The notes below the pieces were generated by a model, which saw nothing but the letters and a program-made list of their open reading frames with translations, ran no database searches and was not told the origin of the DNA. From the NCBI GenBank assembly GCA_024235675.1, contig JACKLZ010000002.1, positions 804,001 through 868,000 of the forward strand: a stretch of 64,000 nucleotides of DNA, read 5' to 3'. The position numbers and the translations under genes were made by a program. Below, one piece after another: positions 36,926 through 46,398 of this stretch. Every line of letters starts with the position of its first letter. Position 1 is the first letter of the stretch. This DNA is from Zoogloeaceae bacterium. Its GTDB lineage: Bacteria > Pseudomonadota > Gammaproteobacteria > Burkholderiales > Rhodocyclaceae.

Positions 36926-39900
36926 TCAGTCCTCCGCCAACAACTTCAATTCGTACGGATCGAGGAAATCGCTCTTCTGGAGCCCGGTGCCGCCTTGCGC
37001 ATCGGTCGTCCCGCGAATGATCGAACCATCCTGACGGATGATCTCGAAGCGACGATTGGTCACCGGGCTGTCGTCAAAAGGCCAGAGCAACCTGAGTTCT
37101 TCATCGAAGTTAGTCTTCGGCCAGGTATTCATCTCCCGACTCAGACTTGTCGGCCCCGCAAAACTCTTCTTGCTCGCATGCACCGTAATCGTCCCCGGGC
37201 ACTCGACGGTAATCCCCCCATCAATCGTGATGCTCGCCCCGCCCTCGGTGGCGAGCACGATGCGTTTGCCGGCGGCGAAGTCGATGTGTTCCATGATCGA
37301 GACGAGGTTGAGATCGTCCTTGGCCTGGAAGGCCATCTCGTCGCTTTGCGCCTGCATCTCGATGTCGTCTTTGGCGGCGATCAGGGTGATGCCGGTGTTG
37401 TCCGCGCCGGCCCGGATGGCGCCGGCGAGCAGGCCGATGGCCTGGCCGGTGTGGAGGCGCGTCTTGCCGGCCACGGCGAGGTTGGTGTCTTCGCCGCTGA
37501 TGAGACTGATGGTTTCGCCATTACTCAGTTGAATGTGTCCGCCGGCGACGAAGCCGAGGCCGGCTTTGGCGGCCTGGATGATGGCGGGCTCAAGCAGGTG
37601 GGGGATGTTGCCGGCGGTGGCGGTGTTCTTCTGGCTTGCGTCGGCCAGCGCGGCGTCGAAGTCGGTGGCGTCGACCATGCCGCGGGCGACGGTGTGCAGG
37701 GCCTTGAGCGGGGCGGCGTTCGGGTCGAGGGTGCTTTGATTGGGGCCGATGCTGCCGATGGCGGCGGCGAGCTGCACGGTTTGATGGGTGGTGGCGGCCT
37801 TGGAGAGGGTCTGCGCCAGCGCGTCGGCCTGCCCGAGCAGGGCGGCGGCGGGGGCCATGTCGCCGGCCGGCTCGGCGTCGGCGTGCTGCGCCCAGGTGCT
37901 CAGGGTGATGCCGCGCGCGGCGCGCAGCGCGCCCCAGGCATCGGTGCGCAGCTCGGCACCGGTGCCCCTGAAACTGCCACGGTAGTTGTCGGCCTGATGG
38001 ATGAGGTGGCCGAGGTTGAGCTGGGAGGCGTATTGGGTGCTGTGCAAGGCGGCGCGCTGCTGATTGTCGGTGTCGTCGAAGACGAGCTGATTGTGGCCGG
38101 CGAAGCGGCCATGGGCGCCGAACTCCTTGCTCTTGAAGCCACTGAGCGCGGCGGCGTGGTTGTGTTCATTGGCCGCGGCGCCGTGCCAGGCGGGGCTGTT
38201 GCCGCCGGCCAGATTGCCCTGGGCGGCGGGGGCGTGATCGCAGGCTTGATCAAAGACTGAGCGATCGGCCGGTTTGGCGTCGGTGCCTCCGGGCGTTGGT
38301 GTGATGCCGCCCTCTCCCCGGCCGTTGTAGAGCGCACCGAGCACCAGCGGGCGGTCGATGTCGTAACCGAGGAAGGTGACGAAGACCTCCTGGCCGATGC
38401 GCGGGAGCATATGCCAGCCCATGCCGGGGCCGGCCTGACGGGTGACGACACGCACCCAGCAACTGCTGCGGTCGTCGGGGGTGTGGCCTTGTTGCCAGTG
38501 AAAGCGGATCTTGACCCGGCCGAGCGCATCGCACCAGATCTCGTCGGCGCCATTGGGGCGGGTTTCGCCCTCGGGGCCGACGACGATGGCGCTCATCGGC
38601 CCGCCCACGGTGGGGCGCGGATTCAGGCGGGCGCCGGTGTCGTCGGTGAGTTGGGGGCGCCAGGGCAGATGGCCGGGCAGTGCCTCGAAGCTGTTGGCGT
38701 AACCGCGCTCGGCGGCCAGGGCGAGGGTGTGTGGGTCGAGTTGCTCGGGGGCGCGGATGGGCGCGTCGATGGCGTCGAGCGCATCGTCATGGATCAGCAC
38801 CTCGCCCAGGCGCCGGGCGATGGCGGCCATTGGCTCGCCGCCCAGGTTGTTGATGCCGATATGGGTGAGCTCGCGCAGCGCGTAGCGCGGGGCGGGGTCG
38901 GCGGGGTCGGCGGGCGCCTTTGCCGCGGCCTGCGAACTGCCGGTGACCGCCTCGTGCGGGGCGCCGAGCAGATCGAAGGCGTGGCCGGGTCGGAAGCTGC
39001 GCACCGTGCCGCGCCCGACAAAGGTGGTGTGGCGCGCTTCGAGCGCCTCCATGTTCAGGCGGGCGTAGCGCTCGGCCTCGCGGGTGTCGGCAAAGGCGTA
39101 CTGGCCCGCGTCGTCGTACATCTCAAGCGTCGGGGCGCGCTCGCCGCCGAGGGCCAGCACGGTGGGCACGCGGCTGGCCACCGAGCGCCGGGTCTTGTAG
39201 TCGTAGCTGAGCACTGTCGTCATGCCCGCGCCAAAGCGTCGGTGCGCGCCAAAGGCGACGATGGCGTCCTGGTCTTCTTGCGAATCGGCCCGATGAAAGC
39301 GGATGCCCTGCCCGCCGTTGGCGTGCTCGGAGGACGCATCCTCGGGCCAGCGCGGGCTGTCGGCAAACAGGCGCATGCGGTGCCCGGCCGGGGCGGCGGT
39401 GTCTTCGTCGATGCACCAGCCGATGCCCTCTTCGGCCAGCAGGCGGGCGACGAAGGCGAAATCCGACTCCTGATATTGAACGCAGTAGCTGCGTGCGCGC
39501 GCCGAGCTCAGAAACTCCGCCACCTCCTCGCTCCAGTGCCAGGCGGCCTGATCGGCGTAGTCGGCAAACACCGCTTCGACGATCTGCACCACGGTCTTAT
39601 CCTGAAAGACGCGGTTGTGACGCCCCCGCGACAGCAACCAGGTCCATGGCACCACCGTGATCCGGTAGCGGCAGAAGCCGCCGTCGGCGCCGAGCTTGAG
39701 GGCCGCACGCACCAAGCCCGAGCGCGAATTTCGGCTGCCGTCGGTGAGCGTGCTGTGCAGCGTCACCGCTTGTCCGAGCAAGGCCTTGAGTTCGATGAAG
39801 GCGTCGGTCGAGAGCAGATCGACACATAGCTCGAAGCCCGCCGACACGGCCTCGGTGCCCCACCAGGCTTCGACGGGGAAGTCGAACGCGGCGTCGCGCC

Positions 39901-39943
39901 AGCTGAGGGCGAACAGGCGGGTGTCGGAGGTGAAGATATTCAT
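36926..39943 (-). CDS. vgrG: VgrG spike protein (TssI), complete
   Basis: The 1005-residue protein has the gp27-like N-terminal domain (residues 1-380, beginning MNIFTSDTRLFALSWRD), the gp5 OB-fold region (GEVFVTFLGYDIDRPLVLGALYNG type motif near residues 515-540) and a DUF2345 C-terminal region at about 600-930. A C-terminal extension (about 930-1005, NRRFEIIRQDGSIIRGTTDAQGGTG) is probably cargo- or PAAR-specific. VgrG trimers cap the Hcp tube and carry effectors. It heads the island; the lipase gene begins 3 bp after its stop. Confidence 0.95.
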   Translation of the reverse strand: MNIFTSDTRLFALSWRDAAFDFPVEAWWGTEAVSAGFELCVDLLSTDAFIELKALLGQAVTLHSTLTDGSRNSRSGLVRAALKLGADGGFCRYRITVVPWTWLLSRGRHNRVFQDKTVVQIVEAVFADYADQAAWHWSEEVAEFLSSARARSYCVQYQESDFAFVARLLAEEGIGWCIDEDTAAPAGHRMRLFADSPRWPEDASSEHANGGQGIRFHRADSQEDQDAIVAFGAHRRFGAGMTTVLSYDYKTRRSVASRVPTVLALGGERAPTLEMYDDAGQYAFADTREAERYARLNMEALEARHTTFVGRGTVRSFRPGHAFDLLGAPHEAVTGSSQAAAKAPADPADPAPRYALRELTHIGINNLGGEPMAAIARRLGEVLIHDDALDAIDAPIRAPEQLDPHTLALAAERGYANSFEALPGHLPWRPQLTDDTGARLNPRPTVGGPMSAIVVGPEGETRPNGADEIWCDALGRVKIRFHWQQGHTPDDRSSCWVRVVTRQAGPGMGWHMLPRIGQEVFVTFLGYDIDRPLVLGALYNGRGEGGITPTPGGTDAKPADRSVFDQACDHAPAAQGNLAGGNSPAWHGAAANEHNHAAALSGFKSKEFGAHGRFAGHNQLVFDDTDNQQRAALHSTQYASQLNLGHLIHQADNYRGSFRGTGAELRTDAWGALRAARGITLSTWAQHADAEPAGDMAPAAALLGQADALAQTLSKAATTHQTVQLAAAIGSIGPNQSTLDPNAAPLKALHTVARGMVDATDFDAALADASQKNTATAGNIPHLLEPAIIQAAKAGLGFVAGGHIQLSNGETISLISGEDTNLAVAGKTRLHTGQAIGLLAGAIRAGADNTGITLIAAKDDIEMQAQSDEMAFQAKDDLNLVSIMEHIDFAAGKRIVLATEGGASITIDGGITVECPGTITVHASKKSFAGPTSLSREMNTWPKTNFDEELRLLWPFDDSPVTNRRFEIIRQDGSIIRGTTDAQGGTGLQKSDFLDPYELKLLAED
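37149..38125 (-). repeat. 977-bp direct repeat, copy B (within the complete vgrG)
   Basis: Partner of 32692-33668 with constant offset and no gaps. Because this copy lies inside the intact gene and copy A lacks the upstream domains, copy B is the functional reference and copy A the duplicated remnant. Confidence 0.85.
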
Positions 39944-39975
39944 TGTTTATGCAAATGCCGTATTTAACTGGCGAG

Positions 39976-39987
39976 ATTATGCATAAT
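39976..39987. promoter_or_regulatory. 12-bp perfect palindrome between vgrG and the TonB receptor gene
   Basis: ATTATGCATAAT lies in an AT-rich patch 33 bp upstream of the vgrG start, in the 231-bp divergent region. It could be an operator for a dimeric regulator or part of a promoter; no regulator is suggested by sequence alone. Confidence 0.35.
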
Positions 39988-40174
39988 GAAACACCGCACG
40001 ACTAGACCGACGCGATGTCAGCACCCATCCTGCGAGATTTTTTCGTCCTGGCGGCTTACATGAGCACCGCTGCGACACGTCGTCGCAAGTGCGATTTTCG
40101 AGACCGGGATGACCGTATAGTCCGGGCGCTTTTGGCCCCGACGCATTCGTCGCCACGTCCCCGGAAATCCGCAC

Positions 40175-42472
40175 ATGCCCGTCCGCTCGCCCGCCCCCCG
40201 CTTCCGCCTCCACGCCGTCACCGCAGCCGTCCTCGCCACCCTCGGCGCACCGGCGATAGCAGCAGACAGTGCCTCGGCCGAGGCCGGCACCCCGCGTCTG
40301 GCGGACGTCGTGGTGACGGGCGCCGCAGATGCCCCCACCCATTTCACCAGCCCGTCGGTCCTGATCAGCGCCGAGCAGGCCGAGCAGGTCAATGCCACCT
40401 CGGTGGAGGATGTATTCAAGTACGAGCCGAGCATGGTGGTGCGCAAACGCTACATCGGTGACTCGAACGGCACGGTGGCCATGCGTGGCGCCAACATGTT
40501 CCAGACCGCGCGCACCATGGTCTTCGCCGACGGCATGCCGCTGCACTCGCTGCTTGAAACCCGCTGGTCGGGCGCGCCGCGCTGGGGTCTGGTGGCGGCC
40601 GATGAGCTGGAATCGGCCGAAGTCATCTACGGCCCCTTCTCTGCCGAGTACAGCGGCAATGCCATGGGCGGCGTGGTCAACATGAAGACCAAGATGCCGA
40701 CCGAGCGCGTGCTGCATGCCGAAGCGGCGAGCTTCCACCAGCAGTTCGACCACCTCGGCGCCGACCAGATTTACTCGGGCCATCGTGAGTACCTCGCCTT
40801 TGGCGACGCATTTGGCGACCTGCGGCTGTTCGTGTTTCACAACCACCTCGAAAACAAGGGCCAGCCGCAGACTTTCCGCAGCCGCAGCGTGGGTACGCCG
40901 GCCGGCGGCGCGACCGTCATTACCGATGGCGCCATCCGTGGTCGCGACAGCCAGAGCAGCGACGTGATCTGGGTGGGCGACTCCGGCCCGGCCGCCACGA
41001 TCACCGACCTGAGCAAGTTCAAGCTCGGCTACACGCTGGGCGAATGGCAGGCCACCGCCACCGTCGCCTATGAAGACCGCGACTGGCGCACCCGCCCCAC
41101 CAATTACCTGCGCGATGCGGCCGGCAACACGATCTGGAGCGGCAACGCCGTCTACAACGGCGCCGGCTTCAGCGTCAACTCCAGCCACTTCGCGATCAGC
41201 GACCAGATCCGCCAGACGCTGCAACTCGGCGTCGGTCTGGAAGGCCCGCTCGGCCGCAGCGGCTGGACGCTGGAGACCAACCTGAGCCACTTCGACGTGC
41301 TCAAGGACCACACCCGCAGCTCGAACAAGAACCCCGACGACCCGACCTACACCACCGCCGGTTCGGTGTCGGATTACGAAGACACCGGCTGGCTGTCGCT
41401 CGATGTGAAAGCCCGCACCGACCGCTTCGCCGGCCGCGAGGACATGAACTTCGTCACCGGCTACCACTTCGACCGCAACAGCCTGGCCATCGACAGCTAC
41501 GACTCCACCGACTACACCGTCGGCGCCAAGTCGGTGCACAACCAGACCACCGGCGGCAAGACCCGCACCCACGCCATGTTCGGCCAATGGGGCTGGGACT
41601 TTGCGCCGCAGTGGGATGTGGCCGTCGGCGCGCGCTACGAGCAGTGGCAGACCTATGACGGCTTCTACTACAAGCACAAGACCGCCGCCCTGCTCGACTT
41701 CGAAGACCGCGACGCCACCGGTTTTTCGCCCAAGTTCTCGCTCGGTTTCCAGCCCGCCGAGGCCTGGCAGCTGCGCTACTCGATCGGCCGCGCCTACCGC
41801 TTCCCGATTGTCGAGGAGCTGTTCAGCAACGAAGAGAAGATCAACAGCAGCACGATCGCCAACGCGCATCTGCGCCCAGAGGTCGGCATCCATCACAACT
41901 TCATGGTCGAGCGCCTGATCGCCAACGGCTTCGTGCGCGCCAACCTGTTCCATGAAAACGTCAAGGACGCGATCTGGAGCCAGACCGACGTCATCAACAG
42001 CGTGAGCACCTTCCTGCCGGTCGACAAGGTCCGCACCACCGGCCTCGAGCTGGTGCTGCAGCAAAACCGCGTCTTTGCCCTGCCGGTCGACCTCAACGCC
42101 AACATCACCTGGACCGACAGCAAGATCGTCAAGAACAGCGCCGACCCGAGCACCGAGGGCAAGGTCTTCCCGCGCATGCCGCGCTGGCGCGCCAACCTGC
42201 TCGCCACCTGGCACGCCGGCGACAAGCTCGACACCTCGCTCGGCCTGCGCTACGCCAGCAACAGCTATGGCAACCTCGACAACTCGGACAAGGAAAGCAA
42301 TGTGTACGGCGCGCAGGACGACTACCTGTTTGTCGATCTCAAAGCCACGTACCGCGTCACCCAAACCGGCCACCTCGCCGTGGGCATCGACAACCTCTTC
42401 AATGACGACGCCTTCGTTGCCCACCCGTGGCCGCAGCGCACGCTGTACGTCGAAGCCAAGCTGAGCTTCTGA
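40175..42472 (+). CDS. TonB-dependent outer-membrane receptor
   Basis: The 765-residue protein has a signal peptide (about residues 1-29, ending APAIAA) and a plug domain at about 50-170 (DVVVTGAAD, VFKYEPSMVVRKRY, RGANMFQTARTMVFADGMPL, GPFSAEYSGNAMGGVVNMKT). A 22-strand-type barrel ends in VEAKLSF with the terminal aromatic residue needed for outer-membrane assembly. The substrate is unknown; the partner genes (Cys-motif BNR protein, thioredoxin-like protein) and lack of siderophore genes make a metal such as copper a reasonable guess. It overlaps the next start by one base. Confidence 0.93.
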   Translation: MPVRSPAPRFRLHAVTAAVLATLGAPAIAADSASAEAGTPRLADVVVTGAADAPTHFTSPSVLISAEQAEQVNATSVEDVFKYEPSMVVRKRYIGDSNGTVAMRGANMFQTARTMVFADGMPLHSLLETRWSGAPRWGLVAADELESAEVIYGPFSAEYSGNAMGGVVNMKTKMPTERVLHAEAASFHQQFDHLGADQIYSGHREYLAFGDAFGDLRLFVFHNHLENKGQPQTFRSRSVGTPAGGATVITDGAIRGRDSQSSDVIWVGDSGPAATITDLSKFKLGYTLGEWQATATVAYEDRDWRTRPTNYLRDAAGNTIWSGNAVYNGAGFSVNSSHFAISDQIRQTLQLGVGLEGPLGRSGWTLETNLSHFDVLKDHTRSSNKNPDDPTYTTAGSVSDYEDTGWLSLDVKARTDRFAGREDMNFVTGYHFDRNSLAIDSYDSTDYTVGAKSVHNQTTGGKTRTHAMFGQWGWDFAPQWDVAVGARYEQWQTYDGFYYKHKTAALLDFEDRDATGFSPKFSLGFQPAEAWQLRYSIGRAYRFPIVEELFSNEEKINSSTIANAHLRPEVGIHHNFMVERLIANGFVRANLFHENVKDAIWSQTDVINSVSTFLPVDKVRTTGLELVLQQNRVFALPVDLNANITWTDSKIVKNSADPSTEGKVFPRMPRWRANLLATWHAGDKLDTSLGLRYASNSYGNLDNSDKESNVYGAQDDYLFVDLKATYRVTQTGHLAVGIDNLFNDDAFVAHPWPQRTLYVEAKLSF

Positions 42473-43728
42473 TGCACGCCGCCACGCTGCTGCGCCTTGC
42501 CGCGCTATTGCTATCGACGCTGTGGGCAGCCTCTGGCTACGCCGCCACGCACACCGGTCACGGTGCCGCGGCGAACGGGCCGGTTCTGCCGCAGTGTCAG
42601 GACGCGGCGGCCCTGCCCTCGCCCCACTGCGGCCGCACGCCCACGCCGGCCTTCGACGCCCAGGGCCGGCTGTGGCTGGCCTTCGTGCAGGGCGGCCATG
42701 TGTATGTCACCTACGGCGCCGACGGCGAAAACAGCTTCGCCCCGGCCGTGGCCGTCAATCCGCAGGCCGAGTCGATCTACAGCGACGGTGAAAACCGCCC
42801 GAAAATCGCCTTCACCCCCGCCGGCACACTGGTGGTGAGCTGGACGCAAAAGATCCCCGGCGCCTACGCCGGCGACATCCGCTTTGCCCGCTCAAGCAAT
42901 GGCGGCGGGCGCTTCGAGGCGCCAATTACCGTCAATGACGACCGCGCGCCGATCAGCCACCGCTTTGATTCGCTCATCGTCGACGGCGCCGGGCGCATTA
43001 CCCTGGCCTGGATCGACAAGCGCGACCTCGCCGTCGCCAAGCAAAGCGGCACCGACTACGCCGGCGCGGCCATCTACACCGCGACGTCCACCAACGACGG
43101 CGCCAGCTTCGCGCCCAACCAGAAGCTGGCTGACCACAGCTGCGAGTGCTGCCGCATCGCGCTCGCCACCGACGGCGACCGGGCGCCGCTGGCGCTGTGG
43201 CGTCATGTGTTTCCGGTCAATCTGCGCGACCACGCCATCGCCCGCCTCGACCCGGCCGCACAACCCGTCGCCGAGCCCATGCGCGCCACCGACGATGGCT
43301 GGGTGATTGAAGGCTGCCCGCATCACGGCCCCGATCTGAGCGTCGACACCGACGGTCAGGCACACATGGCGTGGTTCGCCGGCGGCGGCAATGCGCCCGG
43401 CCTGCACTACGGCCGCATCGACCCGGCCAGCGGCGCACGCAGCGCCACGCACCGACTCTCGCATCAACCCGGCGCCAGCCGGCCGCAAGTGCGCGCACTC
43501 GGCAACGGCCGCGTCGTCGTCGCCTGGAAAGCCCTGCAGCCGAACGGCACGGTGCTGCTGACCCGCGAGTCGACAGACGGCGGCGCAAGCTGGTCGCCCG
43601 ACCGGACGCTCGCCAGCACATCCGGGGGCTCCGACCACCCGCTGATGATCGTCCGCCAGGGCGAGCTCTTCCTCTCCTGGCAGACCCAGGCCGACGGTTA
43701 TCGGCTGATTCCGGTGCCCGCCCCATGA
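42472..43728 (+). CDS. Exported BNR/Asp-box repeat protein (sialidase-like fold)
   Basis: The 418-residue protein has a signal peptide (LAALLLSTLWAASGYAA) and a six-bladed beta-propeller pattern with Asp-box motifs (SSNGGGRF, STNDGASF, STDGGASWS). An unusual CxCC motif (HSCECCRIAL) lies near residue 223, and further Cys and His residues are present (EGCPHHGPD). True sialidase catalytic residues are not evident, so it is better read as a propeller binding protein, perhaps for metal. It is translationally coupled on both sides (TGATG with the receptor, ATGA with the thioredoxin-like gene). Confidence 0.85.
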   Translation: MHAATLLRLAALLLSTLWAASGYAATHTGHGAAANGPVLPQCQDAAALPSPHCGRTPTPAFDAQGRLWLAFVQGGHVYVTYGADGENSFAPAVAVNPQAESIYSDGENRPKIAFTPAGTLVVSWTQKIPGAYAGDIRFARSSNGGGRFEAPITVNDDRAPISHRFDSLIVDGAGRITLAWIDKRDLAVAKQSGTDYAGAAIYTATSTNDGASFAPNQKLADHSCECCRIALATDGDRAPLALWRHVFPVNLRDHAIARLDPAAQPVAEPMRATDDGWVIEGCPHHGPDLSVDTDGQAHMAWFAGGGNAPGLHYGRIDPASGARSATHRLSHQPGASRPQVRALGNGRVVVAWKALQPNGTVLLTRESTDGGASWSPDRTLASTSGGSDHPLMIVRQGELFLSWQTQADGYRLIPVPAP

Positions 43729-44213
43729 CGCGGCTCGCCCTGCTGCTCGCCGGGCTGTTCCTGCTGGTGCGGCCGGCGCTGGCCGACTTCCACGCCTTTG
43801 GCGCCGACAGCCTCGCCCAGATCGAAACGCGCCGCAGCGGCAGCGACTTCGTGCTGGTGCTGTGGTCGGTCGATTGCCCGCCCTGCCTCAAGGAACTGGC
43901 GCTGTTCGGCACGCTCAAAGACGCCCGCGCCCGCCAGCGTCTGGTGCTGGTCGTCACCGACGATCCCGAGCGCCACGCCGAAGCCGACGTACTGCTCAAG
44001 CGCTTCGGCCTGACCGACCTGGAACACTGGGCTTTCGACGCCACCGAGCCCGAACGCCTGCGCCAGCGCATCGACCCGGCCTGGTTCGGCGAGCTGCCGC
44101 GCAGCTATGCCTACCCCGCCGGTCAGCCCCGGCAGGCGCGCAGCGGACTGATCGACGCGCCAACGCTGGCCCGCTGGCTCGGCACGTCGCTGCCGACCAC
44201 CGCACGCGATTGA
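43725..44213 (+). CDS. TlpA-like periplasmic thioredoxin-fold protein
   Basis: The 162-residue protein has an N-terminal signal sequence (LALLLAGLFLLVRPALA) and a thioredoxin fold with active site DCPPC at about residues 49-53, followed by LLVVTDDPERH-type strand pattern. TlpA/ResA-like proteins reduce specific periplasmic disulfides, including those of copper-handling proteins. Here it probably services the CxCC protein encoded by the overlapping upstream gene. Confidence 0.85.
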   Translation: MTRLALLLAGLFLLVRPALADFHAFGADSLAQIETRRSGSDFVLVLWSVDCPPCLKELALFGTLKDARARQRLVLVVTDDPERHAEADVLLKRFGLTDLEHWAFDATEPERLRQRIDPAWFGELPRSYAYPAGQPRQARSGLIDAPTLARWLGTSLPTTARD

Positions 44214-44261
44214 CCCGGCACGGGGCGTAGAATCGGGGCTCCCGCCCAAGGCGCCCCGCCC

Positions 44262-45083
44262 ATGTTCGAACACCCCGGCGAATTCGTCACCTTCCGCCCG
44301 GCCCCCTTTTTGCCGGGCGTGGAGCTGTACACCGCGCGGCTGATCGAGCACGCCTTCTCGGCGCATGTACACGAGGGCTTCTCGGTCGGCGTGATTGCCA
44401 GCGGCGTCGAGCGTTTCCGCTATCGCGGCAGCGGCCACATCGCCGATCCGGCCACGCTGGTGCTGCTCAACCCCGACGAGCCGCACACCGGCGAGGCCGC
44501 CACCGAGGGCGGCTGGCGTTATCACATGGTGTATCTGCAGCCGGCGGCGATGAGCGCGATTGCCGGGCCGCAGGTGTATTTTCCGCAGGCCACGATCAAG
44601 GACGCCGCGCTGGCGCAGGCCTTGTCGAGCGCCTTCATCCGCATGTGGCAGGCCGACGAGCCGCTCGCCGCGCAGACGGCGCTGACCGACGCCATCCTCG
44701 GCATCGCCGAGCGTCACGGCCGCCATGCCCGCCGCGTGACCGACCCGGCGGCGCTGCGCTTTGATCGGGTGGTGGACTACATCGAGGCGCATCTCGATCA
44801 GGCCTTGGACCTCGAACAGCTCGCCACCATCGCCGGCCTGTCGATGCACCACTTCGCCCGCGCCTTCGCCAGGTACTTTCATCTGAGCCCGCACCGCTAT
44901 GTGCAGGCCCGCCGTGTGCTGCGCGCCAAGCAGTTGCTGGCCGGTGCGCAGCGGCCGCTGGATGTCGCGCTCGACGCCGGCTTTACCGACCAGAGCCACC
45001 TCACCCGCTGGTTCCGGCAGGCCTACGGCGTAACCCCGGCCGAGTATCAAGCGCAAATCGGTACAAGACCCGGGCCGCGCTGA
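44262..45083 (+). CDS. AraC-family transcriptional regulator
   Basis: The 273-residue protein has an N-terminal cupin-type ligand domain (EHAFSAHVHEGFSVGVIASGVERFRYRG, then LVLLNPDEPHTGEA) and a C-terminal double helix-turn-helix (LEQLATIAGLSMHHFARAFARYFHLSPHRYVQARRVLRAKQLLAG ... FTDQSHLTRWFRQAYGVTPAEYQ). It lies 48 bp after the TlpA-like gene and directly before an EamA transporter gene, the usual partner of such regulators. Confidence 0.92.
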   Translation: MFEHPGEFVTFRPAPFLPGVELYTARLIEHAFSAHVHEGFSVGVIASGVERFRYRGSGHIADPATLVLLNPDEPHTGEAATEGGWRYHMVYLQPAAMSAIAGPQVYFPQATIKDAALAQALSSAFIRMWQADEPLAAQTALTDAILGIAERHGRHARRVTDPAALRFDRVVDYIEAHLDQALDLEQLATIAGLSMHHFARAFARYFHLSPHRYVQARRVLRAKQLLAGAQRPLDVALDAGFTDQSHLTRWFRQAYGVTPAEYQAQIGTRPGPR

Positions 45084-45155
45084 GCCGTAGTCTGAAGGCT
45101 CACTCACTGTCTTCAGGCCCATCATGTTCATTCTTGCTTGCACACCGGCGTCCCC

Positions 45156-46121
45156 ATGCTCGCCGGCCTGAGCGCCGCCCTCGGCGCCGGCCTGTTGTGG
45201 GGGCTGGTCTTCATCGTGCCGCTGATGTTGCCGGACTACTCGGGCGCGATGCTGGCCGCCGGGCGCTACATCGCCTTCGGCGTGCTGGCGGTGTTCCTCG
45301 CCCGTGCCGACCGTGCCGCGCTCAAGCGCCTGAGCCGCGCAGACTGGATCGACGCGGCCAAGCTGGCGCTGATCGGCAATGTGGTTTATTTCGCCGCGCT
45401 GGCCAGTTCGATCCAGCTCGCCGGCGCCACCGTGCCGACCATGATCATCGGCACGCTGCCGGTGACCATCGCCATCACCGCCAAGCTCACCAGCCAGGAC
45501 GTGGCCGACCACGGGCTGCCATGGAGTCGCCTGCTGCTGCCGCTCATCGTGATTGGCACCGGCCTCATGCTGGTGCATGGCCAGACCGACGACGCCGGCG
45601 ACATCGCCCACGACGCACGCTACTGGAGCGGGCTGGCGCTGGCCGGCGTGGCCGTCGCCTGCTGGACCTGGTACCCGCTCAACAACAGCTACTGGCTGCG
45701 GCGCCAGCCCACTGGCCTCGCCCGCGCCTGGGCCACGGCGCTGGGGCTGATGACGCTGCCGATGGCGCTGATCGCGCTCGCCGGCATCGCGCTGTGGCAG
45801 TGGGCCACCGCGGGCACGGTCGATCTGGCCGGACCGCGACCCGGAACCTTCATCATTTTGATGCTGCTCACCGGCCTGCTCGCCTCGTGGCTGGGCACCC
45901 TGCTGTGGAACCGCGCCAGCCATCTGCTGCCGCCGGCTCTGGCGGGGCAGCTGATCGTCTTCGAAACCATGGCCGCGCTGGTCTATGGCTTCATCTGGTA
46001 CGAACGCTGGCCGAGCCTGGCCGAGATGGCTGGTATCGCCCTGCTGCTGACCGGCGTGATCCTCGCTGTGAAGGCTTTCCGCCGCCCCCCCGCGGTAGCG
46101 GCACAGCCGCTTGGCAGCTGA
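45156..46121 (+). CDS. EamA/DMT-family transporter
   Basis: The 321-residue protein has ten hydrophobic segments in the duplicated EamA plan (GAGLLWGLVFIVPLML at the start; LIVFETMAALVYGFIWYERWPSLAEMAGIALLLTGVIL near the end). DMT proteins export amino acids or other metabolites. The start is uncertain: the ATG at 45156 lacks a clear ribosome site and a TTG at 45138 is possible. The short gap to the AraC gene contains a CTGAAG/CTTCAG inverted repeat at about 45090-45115. Confidence 0.88.
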   Translation: MLAGLSAALGAGLLWGLVFIVPLMLPDYSGAMLAAGRYIAFGVLAVFLARADRAALKRLSRADWIDAAKLALIGNVVYFAALASSIQLAGATVPTMIIGTLPVTIAITAKLTSQDVADHGLPWSRLLLPLIVIGTGLMLVHGQTDDAGDIAHDARYWSGLALAGVAVACWTWYPLNNSYWLRRQPTGLARAWATALGLMTLPMALIALAGIALWQWATAGTVDLAGPRPGTFIILMLLTGLLASWLGTLLWNRASHLLPPALAGQLIVFETMAALVYGFIWYERWPSLAEMAGIALLLTGVILAVKAFRRPPAVAAQPLGS

Positions 46122-46333
46122 GCCGGTCAAACACCCCGGCGCGCCCGAGTGTCGGCGATCTTTACACGTCCCTCATAAGCGCCCCGCGCTGGAACGCCCA
46201 CCCGGCGCGGGTTCTCAGCAGACGCGCCGACACGGCGCCGACAGAAGTGTGCCATTCAGGGAACACAATCGATGTCGATCACCATCTGGCGCGTTCGCCA
46301 CCTGCCGCGAATCATTCGCAAGCCATTGATTAT

Positions 46334-46362
46334 TTAGCAATGTCATAAGCGGCACGAATAAT
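46334..46362 (+). promoter_or_regulatory. Sigma-70-type promoter upstream of an orphan exported gene
   Basis: TTAGCA (46334-46339) and AATAAT (46357-46362) with a 17-bp spacer, in a locally AT-rich patch of the 271-bp gap after the EamA gene. Transcription would start near 46369. Confidence 0.5.
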
Positions 46363-46398
46363 GCTCTGAGAGTCCAACACTGCAGAGGGGACATGCAC

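Noticed and set aside
26046..39943. Prophage or transposon carrying the T6SS genes
   Set aside because: No integrase, transposase, terminal repeats or other phage genes are present; VgrG resembles phage tail spikes by descent only.
40093..40121. Sigma-70 promoter for the TonB receptor gene
   Set aside because: TATAGT at 40116-40121 is a fair -10, but no acceptable -35 element lies at the right distance.
42472..43728. True sialidase
   Set aside because: Asp boxes occur in many propellers; I could not identify the arginine triad and nucleophile of a sialidase, and the gene neighbours are not glycan genes.
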